Shown here piece after piece: positions 40,114 to 47,300 of a DNA stretch of 64,000 nt. The notes under the pieces are model-generated. The model was not told the origin of the DNA, did not search any database, and saw only the letters and a list, made by a program, of their open reading frames with translations. This stretch comes from Deltaproteobacteria bacterium. GTDB lineage: Bacteria; Desulfobacterota; Desulfuromonadia; Desulfuromonadales; BM103. Within the stretch, counting starts at the first letter, position 1; each line of letters begins with the position of its first letter. Location: contig JAJRRB010000084.1 in the NCBI GenBank assembly GCA_024279915.1, positions 1 through 64,000 on the forward strand. Reading direction: 5' to 3'. Both the position numbers and the translations under genes were made by a program.

Positions 40114-41450
40114 GTGACTCCAGCACCAGAAGCCGAAGTCAGAAAACAGATCGACGCTACACTCGCCACATGTGGATGGCTGGTGCAGGATATCTCTGCC
40201 ACCAACATTCATGGTGGTCGTGGTGTTGCAATACGTGAGTTTCCTCTCTCCTCTGGGCACGGGTTTGCCGATTATCTTCTCTATGTCGACGGCAAGGCCG
40301 CCGGGGTTATCGAAGCCAAGAAGGTCGGCAGCACCCTGACCGGTGTCGAAGTCCAATCTGCCAAATACACCACCGGCCTACCAGCAGGTCTACCTGCATG
40401 GCACAATCCGCTACCATTCTGTTACGAATCCACTGGCGTTGAGACCCGTTTCACTAACGTTCTTGATCCAGAACCTCGAAGTGTCACTCAAGGAGAACCG
40501 TCCACGCGCTCTGATCCAGATGGCGACCGGTAGCGGCAAGACCTTTACCTCGATCAACTTCATCTACCGCCTGATCAAGTTCGCCGGTGCCCGGCGGGTG
40601 TTGTTCCTGGTCGACCGGGGAAATCTGGGGCGCCAGACCCTCAAGGAGTTCCAGCAGTACGTCCCGCCGTAAAACAACTTCAAGTTCAGCGAGGAGTACA
40701 TCGTTCAGCACATGCCCCGCAACGTGCTCGACACCACCGCACGGGTCACTATCTGCACGATTCAAAGGCCACCCCCTCAAAACAGACCTTTGGCTTCTTC
40801 AACAAGAACCTGGTCATGGAGTACGGCCACCCACAAGCGGTCGCCGACGGGGTTAATGTCAATTACGAGACGCATAAGCTGGACCGCGAGGTAGTCGCCG
40901 GTGATCAGATTCGCACCGTGGTTCAGATCTATCGCGACAAGCTCTTTACCGAAATCTTTCCCAACCGCACCGAGGTACCGAAACCCTGGTTTTCGCCCAG
41001 GTTGATCAGTTGCGCATCTACCAGACCCATCCGCAGGGGTGGGAGAAGCGGGTGCCCGATGAGCTGTGGGCTGCTTAGCAGAAGTTGGAGGCGAGCAAGG
41101 TGCGTGGTGCGGCGGCCAATCATATTCTGACCGATCTGGTGTCGCTGGTGCGCTTTGCCATGCATCAGGAGAATGAACTGGTGTCGTTTCCGGAGAAGGT
41201 GCAGGTGAACTTCCGGGCGTGGTTGACGCTGCATCAGGCGAGTGGCAAGCGGTTTACTGATGAACAGCGCAAGTGGCTGGAGATGGTTCGTGACCATATT
41301 GCTGATAACCTTCAGATTGAGACGGATGATTTTGATTCTGCGCCATTTGTGCAGAAGGGTGGGATTGGGAAGGTTTATCAAATCTTCGATGATGACATGA
41401 TCACGATTTTAAATGAATTAAATGAATTAAATGAAGCATTGGTGGCGTAG
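40114..41450 (+). pseudogene. hsdR: type I restriction enzyme R subunit, decayed
   Basis: Remnant of HsdR, the translocase/nuclease subunit. GTG 40114 (after GGGGGATAAG) opens the nuclease domain (FADYLLYVDGKAAGVIEAKK, the PD-ExK site). A frameshift near 40465 moves to the helicase motif I frame (QMATGSGKTFTSINFIYRL). A TAA stops this at 40670. Then VLDTTARVTICTIQR is joined directly to residues that lie much later in the family (QTFGFFNKNLVMEYG), so a large internal segment including the DEAD-box region is deleted. A second deletion follows NVNYE. Further frameshifts and a TAG (41077-41079) precede the intact C-terminal domain (VRGAAANHILTDLVSLVRFA ... GKVYQIF). Normal length is about 900 residues; this cannot work. 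Confidence 0.9.
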
Positions 41451-41545
41451 GGGCGCTGCTTGCCGCGCCCTGTTTGTAATATGATGATGTTGTCGCACCA
41501 AGTTTCGGTGGCGGAGGGGAAAGGGCGCAGCAAGCAGCGCCCCTA
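41448..41545. repeat. REP-like inverted repeat between hsdR and hsdS remnants
   Basis: Arms 41448-41471 and 41522-41545 are inverted copies (TAGGGGCGCTGCTTGC...; one or two mismatches in 24), GC-rich, with a 50-base spacer. This GGGGCGC...GCGCCCC type is a common bacterial interspersed repeat. Directly before it a 9-base AAATGAATT unit is repeated in tandem (about 41410-41436) in the hsdR tail. Confidence 0.7.
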
Positions 41546-41559
41546 CATGCAAAACGTTT

Positions 41560-42172
41560 ATGGAAAGAGGTTTTTGCGGCGTGAGTGATATAGATATCCT
41601 TCCTGATGGATGGACAACTGAACCATTAGGTGACATTTCATCAGCTATTCAATATGGGTATACGGCTAAGTCGAGTCAGGAACCAGTTGGCCCAAAACTT
41701 TTAAGAATTACTGATATTCAAGACGATTCTGTTGAATGGACAGGGAGGCCGTTTTGCAAAATTGAGGATAAAGACAAAGGCAAATACCTTCTCGAAGAAA
41801 ATTGATTTTGTGTTTGCAAGAACAGGTGCAACCGTTGGGAAAAGTTATCTCATCCGTGGCAACTTTCCTGAGTCGGTGTTTGCCTCATATCTAATTCGTG
41901 TCCGACTTCAGAAGTCAGTTGCAGACCCGAGGTATGTGGCCTACTTTTTTAAATCTTTAAATTATTGGCAACAAATAACAGAAAACCAAGCTGGAATTGG
42001 GCAGCCAAATGTGAATGGCAAGAAGCTGGCCCAGATACAAATCCCCCTTGCTCCTCTGGAGCAACAAAAACGCATCGTCGCGGAGATCGAAAAACAATTC
42101 TCCCGCCTCGATGAAGCCGTCGCCAACCTCAAGCGCTATAAGGCCGCCATCCTCAAAGCCTGCTCGGGCTGA
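41560..42172 (+). pseudogene. hsdS: type I restriction specificity subunit, truncated and frameshifted
   Basis: Half of an HsdS protein, the DNA-recognition subunit. The first frame encodes LPDGWTTEPLGDISSAIQYG ... KGKYLLEEN; an extra T near 41802 breaks it, and the next frame continues DFVFARTGATVGKSYLIRG to the conserved helix LEQQKRIVAEIEKQFSRLDE and YKAAILKAC. Only one target-recognition domain and one central helix remain, where a full HsdS has two of each. The 3' end runs straight into a fragment of hsdM. Not functional as it stands. Confidence 0.85.
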
Positions 42173-42213
42173 TTTTCAACAAGTCTCAAAACAAGTTCCA
42201 GGACCCAGCCAAA
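42158..42213 (+). pseudogene. 56-nt fragment of a second hsdM joined to hsdS
   Basis: In the frame from 42160 this encodes LLGLIFNKSQNKFQDPAK, identical in protein to part of the intact HsdM (44876-44931). About seven of 56 bases differ, all at synonymous positions, so it comes from a separate hsdM that was itself under selection and is not a recent copy of the neighbour. The junction with hsdS falls in a GCCTGCTCGGGCTGAT stretch. Confidence 0.75.
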
Positions 42214-42251
42214 GCCAGATCGACTTCAGTGTTGGTTCATTGTTAGTGCAT

Positions 42252-42313
42252 TTGTTCGGTGAATAGGTGAACAAGTACGCAAATATTGTACTTTATGGCT
42301 TTTAGTATATAAT
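42252..42313 (+). promoter_or_regulatory. promoter with two inverted repeats upstream of the abiEi-like gene
   Basis: TTGTAC (42286-42291), 16 bases, TATAAT (42308-42313). Two inverted repeats overlap or precede the -35 box: TTGTTC-N11-GAACAA (42252-42274) and AAGTAC-N9-GTACTT (42273-42293). Studied AbiEi proteins repress their own operon by binding inverted repeats at the promoter, so these are candidate operators. Confidence 0.55.
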
Positions 42314-42362
42314 ATGCGCAACAGTTCATGTTTTAGGTGAAGTCGAGCGCAATGAATATACT

Positions 42363-43172
42363 ATGAATCAACTTGAAGGAATTGGAACACTGGATCGGGA
42401 AAGGCTGTCAGCGGTGCTGCGTGGAAGCACAGGGTCAGTCACTGTTGAACAGGCGGCACAAGCCCTTAATGCAACCAGAACCGATACGGCAAAAATGCTC
42501 TCCCGCTGGTGCAAGAAAGGCTGGCTTGCGCGAGTTAAGCGCGGGCTCTATGTCCCTGTACCACTTGAGTCCCGCTCTGCAGATGTGTCGTTAGAAGATC
42601 CGTGGGCCATCGCTGAGAAACTCTACAGCCCTTGTTATATCGGTGGCTGGAGTGCTGCTGAATATTGGGATCTGACTGAGCAGATTTTTCGGACAACAAT
42701 CGTTATCACAGAGCAAAAGCCGAGAAATCGAAACCCCACATTGAGGGGGTCACAGTATAAGCTCAAAACAATCGGGAAAGAAAAGGTCTTTGGTCTTAAG
42801 ACGGTATGGCGTGGTCAGGTGAAAGTCCAGGTGTCTGATCCGACCAGGACGATCCTCGATATGTTATCTGACCCGAAACTCGGTGGTGGCATAAGGTCGG
42901 TCGAGGATATGCTGAAGAACTATCTTCGTTCTGAGATGAGCAACCTCAATTTACTGGTTGAGTATGCCCGCAGACTTGGAAATGGCGCTGTGTTAAAGAG
43001 ATTAGGGTTTTTATTGGAACGAAATGATGTTTCGGAAAAAACTATCATCGATAAATGTTTGAGTGGGCTGACGAAGGGGAAAGCCAAGCTGGATACCTCA
43101 TTAAAGTCGAACCGGTTGATTACCCGTTGGAAATTATGGGTTCCGGGAAGTTGGAAGACGGAGGGGATGTGA
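42363..43172 (+). CDS. AbiEi-like antitoxin / transcriptional regulator
   Basis: 269 residues. The N-terminus is a winged helix (TVEQAAQALNATRTDTAKML, then WCKKGWLARVKRGLYVPVPL), the DNA-binding part of AbiEi antitoxins; the C-terminal part (ISDP-like DPTRTILDMLSDPKLGG) matches the AbiEi C-terminal domain. In type IV toxin-antitoxin systems AbiEi represses the operon and counters the AbiEii nucleotidyltransferase without direct binding. It overlaps the toxin-like gene by four bases (ATGTGA arrangement), a sign of coupled expression. Intact, in contrast with the hsd remnants before it. Confidence 0.85.
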   Translation: MNQLEGIGTLDRERLSAVLRGSTGSVTVEQAAQALNATRTDTAKMLSRWCKKGWLARVKRGLYVPVPLESRSADVSLEDPWAIAEKLYSPCYIGGWSAAEYWDLTEQIFRTTIVITEQKPRNRNPTLRGSQYKLKTIGKEKVFGLKTVWRGQVKVQVSDPTRTILDMLSDPKLGGGIRSVEDMLKNYLRSEMSNLNLLVEYARRLGNGAVLKRLGFLLERNDVSEKTIIDKCLSGLTKGKAKLDTSLKSNRLITRWKLWVPGSWKTEGM

Positions 43173-44602
43173 TTGATCGACAGGAGATAATGGATTTTGC
43201 AAGGGAGTTGACTCTTGCGCCAGAAGTCGTTGAGAAGGACTATGTTTTGGGTTGGCTGCTGGCTGGGATATCCAACCATGCGGCACTTCAGGAAGGGTGG
43301 GTTTTCAAAGGCGGCACCTGTCTCAAAAAATGTTACTTTGAGACCTATCGCTTTAGCGAGGATCTGGATTTCACCCTTACAAATCCAGATCACTTAATAG
43401 AAGAATTTTTATTAACCGTTTTTGGCGAGGTTGTCGAATGGATCTATGAGGAGTCCGGTATTGAAATTCCAGCTGATAGATTGCGCTTCGATGTTTATGA
43501 AAACAACCGTGGTGGAATTTCAGCAGAAGGTCGGGTTTACTATCGTGGCCCCATGCAGCGACGTGGAGACCCTGCACGGATAAAGCTGGATTTGACCACC
43601 GACGAAGTTTTGGTTTTGGAGCCTGCTGTACGTCCACTGCACCATCCATATACCGATAATCCTGAAGGTGGTATTAACGTTGCCTGCTATTGCTTCGAGG
43701 AAGTTTTTGCCGAAAAAGTGAGAGCTCTCGCAGAAAGGCAAAGGCCGCGTGATCTCTATGATGTTGTACATCTCTATCGACACGACGAATTGCAACCAGA
43801 TCGACCACTTGTGTTGAGCACCTTGGCAGATAAATGTGCTTTTAAGGGCATTCCTGTCCCAACTCGGGAAACAATTCATTCTGTTGAAACAAGAGATGAG
43901 CTTCTATCTGAGTGGGAAAACATGTTGGCTCATCAGTTGCCTGTGTTGCCTCCGTTTGAACAATTCTGGGACGAATTGCCATTAGTCTTCGACTGGTTGC
44001 ATCAAGTCGCAGAAAAACCTACCTTGCCTTCCTACCAGGTTAGAGAAGCTATTGATGAAAGCTGGAGCCCGCCAGCAATGGTGCAAGCGTGGCATTCATC
44101 AACCCCAATGGAAACTATTCGCTATGCAGCAGCAAACAGGCTTTGTGTCAATCTGCGCTATCAAGGGAGTACGCGCTTGATTGAACCTTACTCTCTTCGA
44201 CGTACACAGGAAGGAAACATCCTTTTGCATGCGGTGAAGCATTCAACAGGTGAACTACGATCCTATCGAATTGACCGCATTCAAGGTGCAGAAGTTACGA
44301 CAACAACATTCAACCCGAGATACAAGATAGAATTAACGCCTTCCGGATCAATTAATATCTCGTTTTCCACTAGAAACACAGTCGCGGAGAGGTCTGTCAG
44401 CTCATTTCGAAGAACCCCAATAAGAAGAACGTCGCGGAAGCTTCCCAAAAATGATTTTGGCCCGAAGTATGTTCACGAGTGCTTATACTGTGGGAAGAGG
44501 TTTACACGTAAAACGAATACTACAAAACTGAATGCACATAAAGACAAACAAGGCTATCCATGTCCTGGTCGAACGGGATTCTATGTTGACACTAAATTTT
44601 AG
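43169..44602 (+). CDS. AbiEii-like nucleotidyltransferase fused to WYL domain and C2HC zinc-finger-like tail
   Basis: 477 residues from GTG 43169, which has GGAGG upstream and overlaps the antitoxin stop. Residues 1-270 are an AbiEii/AbiGii nucleotidyltransferase: FKGGTCLKK ... YRFSEDLDFTL (motif I, hxSxDxD), ARIKLDLT (motif II) and FAEKVRALAERQRPRDLYDV (motifs III-IV). Residues about 312-390 look like a WYL domain (MRYAA-type IRYAAANRLCVNLRYQG, RLIEPYSLR, RSYRIDRIQGAEV). The last 40 residues carry C438-x2-C441-x15-H457-x7-C465, a possible zinc finger. Related toxins are usually about 300 residues and end after the transferase. The toxin would modify tRNA or another target; the added parts suggest sensing of a nucleic acid or ligand. 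Family calls for the transferase are firm; WYL is probable; the finger is inference. Confidence 0.82.
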   Translation: MIDRQEIMDFARELTLAPEVVEKDYVLGWLLAGISNHAALQEGWVFKGGTCLKKCYFETYRFSEDLDFTLTNPDHLIEEFLLTVFGEVVEWIYEESGIEIPADRLRFDVYENNRGGISAEGRVYYRGPMQRRGDPARIKLDLTTDEVLVLEPAVRPLHHPYTDNPEGGINVACYCFEEVFAEKVRALAERQRPRDLYDVVHLYRHDELQPDRPLVLSTLADKCAFKGIPVPTRETIHSVETRDELLSEWENMLAHQLPVLPPFEQFWDELPLVFDWLHQVAEKPTLPSYQVREAIDESWSPPAMVQAWHSSTPMETIRYAAANRLCVNLRYQGSTRLIEPYSLRRTQEGNILLHAVKHSTGELRSYRIDRIQGAEVTTTTFNPRYKIELTPSGSINISFSTRNTVAERSVSSFRRTPIRRTSRKLPKNDFGPKYVHECLYCGKRFTRKTNTTKLNAHKDKQGYPCPGRTGFYVDTKF

Positions 44603-44616
44603 AAAGAGATGAATAG

Positions 44617-46122
44617 ATGACCCCAGCAGCAATCGTATCCAAACTCTGGAACTTCTGTAACGTCCTCCGTGACGACGGTATGAGCTACGGTGACTACGTT
44701 GAACAGCTCACCTATCTGCTCTTCCTCAAAATGGACGATGAGCGCACCAAGCCGCCGTACAACCAGCCAAGTAACGTTCCGGCTGATTATTCGTGGCCGA
44801 CCCTAGTAAAGAGAGACGGCGACGAACTCTTCGATCACTACCGTCACACCCTGGAAAACCTCGGCAACGAGAAAGGCCTGCTCGGGCTGATCTTCAATAA
44901 GTCGCAGAATAAGTTTCAGGACCCAGCCAAGTTGCGTCGCCTGATTGTTGATCTGATTGATAATGAAAACTGGTCGGTGATGAGTGCCGACGTCAAAGGT
45001 GATGCCTACGAGGGGTTATTGGAGAAGAACGCTCAGGACACCAAGAGTGGTGCCGGACAGTATTTCACCCCGCGTCCGCTGATCCAGGCAATTGTCGATG
45101 CCATTGCTCCCAAGCCAGGTGAAACCATCTGTGACCCGGCCTGCGGCACTGGCGGCTTTTTGCTCGCTGCCCACGACTCTTTGGTCAGCAACAACCCCCA
45201 CATGACCAAACCAGAGCTTAAGGCGCTCAAGGAAGGAACTTTCAAGGGCTGGGAGCTGGTGCAGGCGACCGCACGACTCTGCGCTATGAACCTGATGCTA
45301 CACGGTATCAGTGGCCTCGAAAGTGACCTGCCGCTAACGGTAGCTGATTCACTGGCCGCCGACCCAGGAGACCGGTTCGATATCATCTTGACCAATCCTC
45401 CATTCGGTAAAAAAAGCAGCACCACCATCGTTGCCGAGGGCGGCAAGATCTCCCGCGAGACCGAAACCATCGAGCGTGATGACTTCTGGGCCACCACCTC
45501 GAACAAGCAGCTCAACTTCATGCAGCACGTCAAGACCCTGCTCAAACAGCATGGACGCGTCGCCGTGGTTGTGCCGGACAACGTGCTGTTCGAAGGCGGG
45601 GCAGGGGAGACCATACGCCGCAAGCTGCTGCACGAATGCGACGTTCACACCATTCTGCGCTTACCGACCGGCCTCTTCTATGCCCAGGGTGTCAAAGCGA
45701 ACGTGATCTTCTTCGACCGCAAACCGGCCAGCGAAACCCCGTGGACCAAGAAGCTGTGGATCTACGACCTGCGCACCAACATGCACTTCACCCTCAAAAC
45801 CAACCCGCTCAAACGCAGCGACCTTGATGAATTTGTGCAGCTCTACAACCCAAAAAACCGTAATCAGCGCACAGCAACCTGGGGTGAAGATACACAAGAT
45901 AGCCGCTGGCGCTCTTATTCGTACGATGAGCTTGTCTCTCGCGACAAAGCAAGCTTGGATATCTTCTGGCTGAAAGACGACTCTCTGGAGGACTCTGACA
46001 ACCTCCCAGAGCCAGGTGTGCTTGCGGCAGAGATCGTAGAAGACCTTCAGGCGGCGTTGGAGCAGTTCCGGGAGATTGCTGAGGATTTGGGGGAAGAGGA
46101 GGTAACGGATGACAGCCTCTGA
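44617..46122 (+). CDS. hsdM: type I restriction-modification DNA methyltransferase subunit
   Basis: 501 residues, full length. N-terminal HsdM helical domain (VSKLWNFCNVLRDDGMSYGD), then the adenine-N6 methyltransferase with DPACGTGGFLLAAHD (SAM binding, about 173-187) and TNPPFGKK (catalytic NPPF, Asn260). HsdM methylates adenine in the target recognised by HsdS. No intact hsdS or hsdR lies in the window, so this copy needs a specificity subunit from elsewhere or is an orphan. It overlaps fic by 14 bases. Confidence 0.95.
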   Translation: MTPAAIVSKLWNFCNVLRDDGMSYGDYVEQLTYLLFLKMDDERTKPPYNQPSNVPADYSWPTLVKRDGDELFDHYRHTLENLGNEKGLLGLIFNKSQNKFQDPAKLRRLIVDLIDNENWSVMSADVKGDAYEGLLEKNAQDTKSGAGQYFTPRPLIQAIVDAIAPKPGETICDPACGTGGFLLAAHDSLVSNNPHMTKPELKALKEGTFKGWELVQATARLCAMNLMLHGISGLESDLPLTVADSLAADPGDRFDIILTNPPFGKKSSTTIVAEGGKISRETETIERDDFWATTSNKQLNFMQHVKTLLKQHGRVAVVVPDNVLFEGGAGETIRRKLLHECDVHTILRLPTGLFYAQGVKANVIFFDRKPASETPWTKKLWIYDLRTNMHFTLKTNPLKRSDLDEFVQLYNPKNRNQRTATWGEDTQDSRWRSYSYDELVSRDKASLDIFWLKDDSLEDSDNLPEPGVLAAEIVEDLQAALEQFREIAEDLGEEEVTDDSL

Positions 46123-46756
46123 TCGCTACAACACCTCACATTTGCCTGAAGATCAGTTAGAACCTGGCTCAAATGGTGAGGTGCTTAAAAACCTAGAGGG
46201 AATTACAACTCGTGATGAGATGGAGGTTTTTGAAACTGGATATCTATGGAGTGCCGAAAGGGTGCTTGTTGAACAAATCAAAGAAGACCAGACGTTTACG
46301 GTTGAAGATCTCTGCTCGATGCATCAACTCTGGCTTGGGAAAGTCTATTCTTGGGCTGGGCGGTATCGTCAGGTGAACATCAGTAAAGATACTTTTGATT
46401 TTGCTATGGCACGTGTCATCCCAACCATGATGCAAGCATTTGAGCGTGACCAACTTACGAAATATACACCCTGCTTGTTTGAAGATAATGATGATGTCGC
46501 GATGGCCTTGGCGGAGGTCCACGTCGAGTTGATGTTGATTCATCCATTTAGAGAAGGCAACGGAAGATTAGGGCGTCTGTTGGCAACCTTAATGGCACTT
46601 CAAGCGGGATTGCCACCACTCAACTTCAGCGAGATGGCGGGGCATCTGAAAGAAGATTATTTTGCTGCAGTGAGGGCTGGCCTGGATAAGAATTATCAGC
46701 CGATGAAAGAAATGTTCAGCGTTGTGATTGAGATGACTTTGTGGCAGAACGAATGA
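46109..46756 (+). CDS. Fic/DOC family protein
   Basis: 215 residues. The active-site motif is HPFREGNGRLGR at residues 145-156, matching HxFx(D/E)GNGRxxR, so AMP (or other nucleotidyl) transfer to a target hydroxyl is expected. The preceding beta-flap region is KVYSWAGRYRQVNISK. I see no S/T-x-x-x-E-G/N inhibitory motif in this protein itself; the nearest string, KNLEGI, lacks the Ser/Thr. Its start lies 14 bases inside hsdM, so both are one transcript. The 3' end overlaps a convergent small ORF that does carry the inhibitory motif. Confidence 0.9.
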   Translation: MTASDRYNTSHLPEDQLEPGSNGEVLKNLEGITTRDEMEVFETGYLWSAERVLVEQIKEDQTFTVEDLCSMHQLWLGKVYSWAGRYRQVNISKDTFDFAMARVIPTMMQAFERDQLTKYTPCLFEDNDDVAMALAEVHVELMLIHPFREGNGRLGRLLATLMALQAGLPPLNFSEMAGHLKEDYFAAVRAGLDKNYQPMKEMFSVVIEMTLWQNE

Positions 46757-46925
46757 TAGTGGTTTTAGAAGAAGATGCTTTTTGAATGAAGCGCCCGGTT
46801 TGAGCGTCGCGAGTGATCCAGATGCCTTCAACTGCAGATGAGGATCTGATGTTCCTCTCTAAAGCCTTCTCGCGCTTCTTGGTATCTCGAAGGTGAATGT
46901 TTGAATGTATGAGGGCGTTACTCAT
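46716..46925 (-). CDS. small protein with Fic-inhibitor-like motif, antisense to the fic 3' end
   Basis: 69 codons on the minus strand, sharing 41 bases with the end of fic. The protein is basic (HLRDTKKREKALERNIR) and contains SSSAVEGIWITRDAQTGRF; Ser29-x-x-x-Glu33-Gly34 fits the S/T-x-x-x-E-G/N motif by which class I antitoxins and autoinhibited Fic proteins block ATP binding. Class I antitoxin genes normally sit upstream of fic on the same strand, so this arrangement is unusual. No strong ribosome-binding site is visible before ATG 46925. Its role as antitoxin is inference. Confidence 0.55.
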   Translation of the reverse strand: MSNALIHSNIHLRDTKKREKALERNIRSSSAVEGIWITRDAQTGRFIQKASSSKTTIIRSATKSSQSQR

Positions 46926-47061
46926 AACGTAACTCGTTTAAAGGGTTAGAAGTATGCTATTCATTCTAGCTTAGATGACCTTCTAATCAAAGCAATTTGT
47001 ACGAGAACGTGACTGCACATAAGGGCCGCAGATGGTGACTCGGATACTTCCCGCTTTGCGT

Positions 47062-47090
47062 TTGACTTGCTATATGGCTTACTGTAGAAG
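47062..47090 (+). promoter_or_regulatory. possible promoter for the Trm112-like gene
   Basis: TTGACT (47062-47067), 17 bases, TAGAAG (47085-47090, four of six consensus bases), 38 bases before the ATG. Confidence 0.35.
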
Positions 47091-47127
47091 AGATAAAAAC
47101 CTCTTGTTCACTCTGGAGACAACTTAA

Positions 47128-47298
47128 ATGACCCTGTCCAAAGATCTACTCGAAATTCTGGCCTGTCCGCAATGTAAGGGCGAAATCACTCCTGACGACA
47201 AGCATGACCAACTGTTCTGCCAGGCATGTAAGCTGGCTTATCCGGTTCGTGACGGAATTCCCGTCATGTTGGTCGATGAAGCCCTGCCGCTGCCATAG
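47128..47298 (+). CDS. Trm112 family protein
   Basis: 56 residues: SKDLLEILACPQCKGEI and LFCQACKLAYPVRDGIPVML, the zinc-ribbon-like Trm112/YcaR fold with CxxC pairs. In bacteria these small proteins are often encoded beside lipid A or LPS genes, and an LPS heptosyltransferase gene follows after two bases. The role is not established; some act as methyltransferase partners. GGAG lies nine bases before ATG 47128. Confidence 0.85.
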   Translation: MTLSKDLLEILACPQCKGEITPDDKHDQLFCQACKLAYPVRDGIPVMLVDEALPLP

Positions 47299-47300
47299 AC

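Noticed and set aside
40084-40356. Minus-strand 90-codon ORF at the island start
   Set aside because: It is antisense to the hsdR nuclease-domain remnant, which has clear homology.
41410-41436. AAATGAATT tandem units as a CRISPR or origin repeat
   Set aside because: Only about three 9-base units without spacers, inside the hsdR reading frame (encoding NEL repeats).
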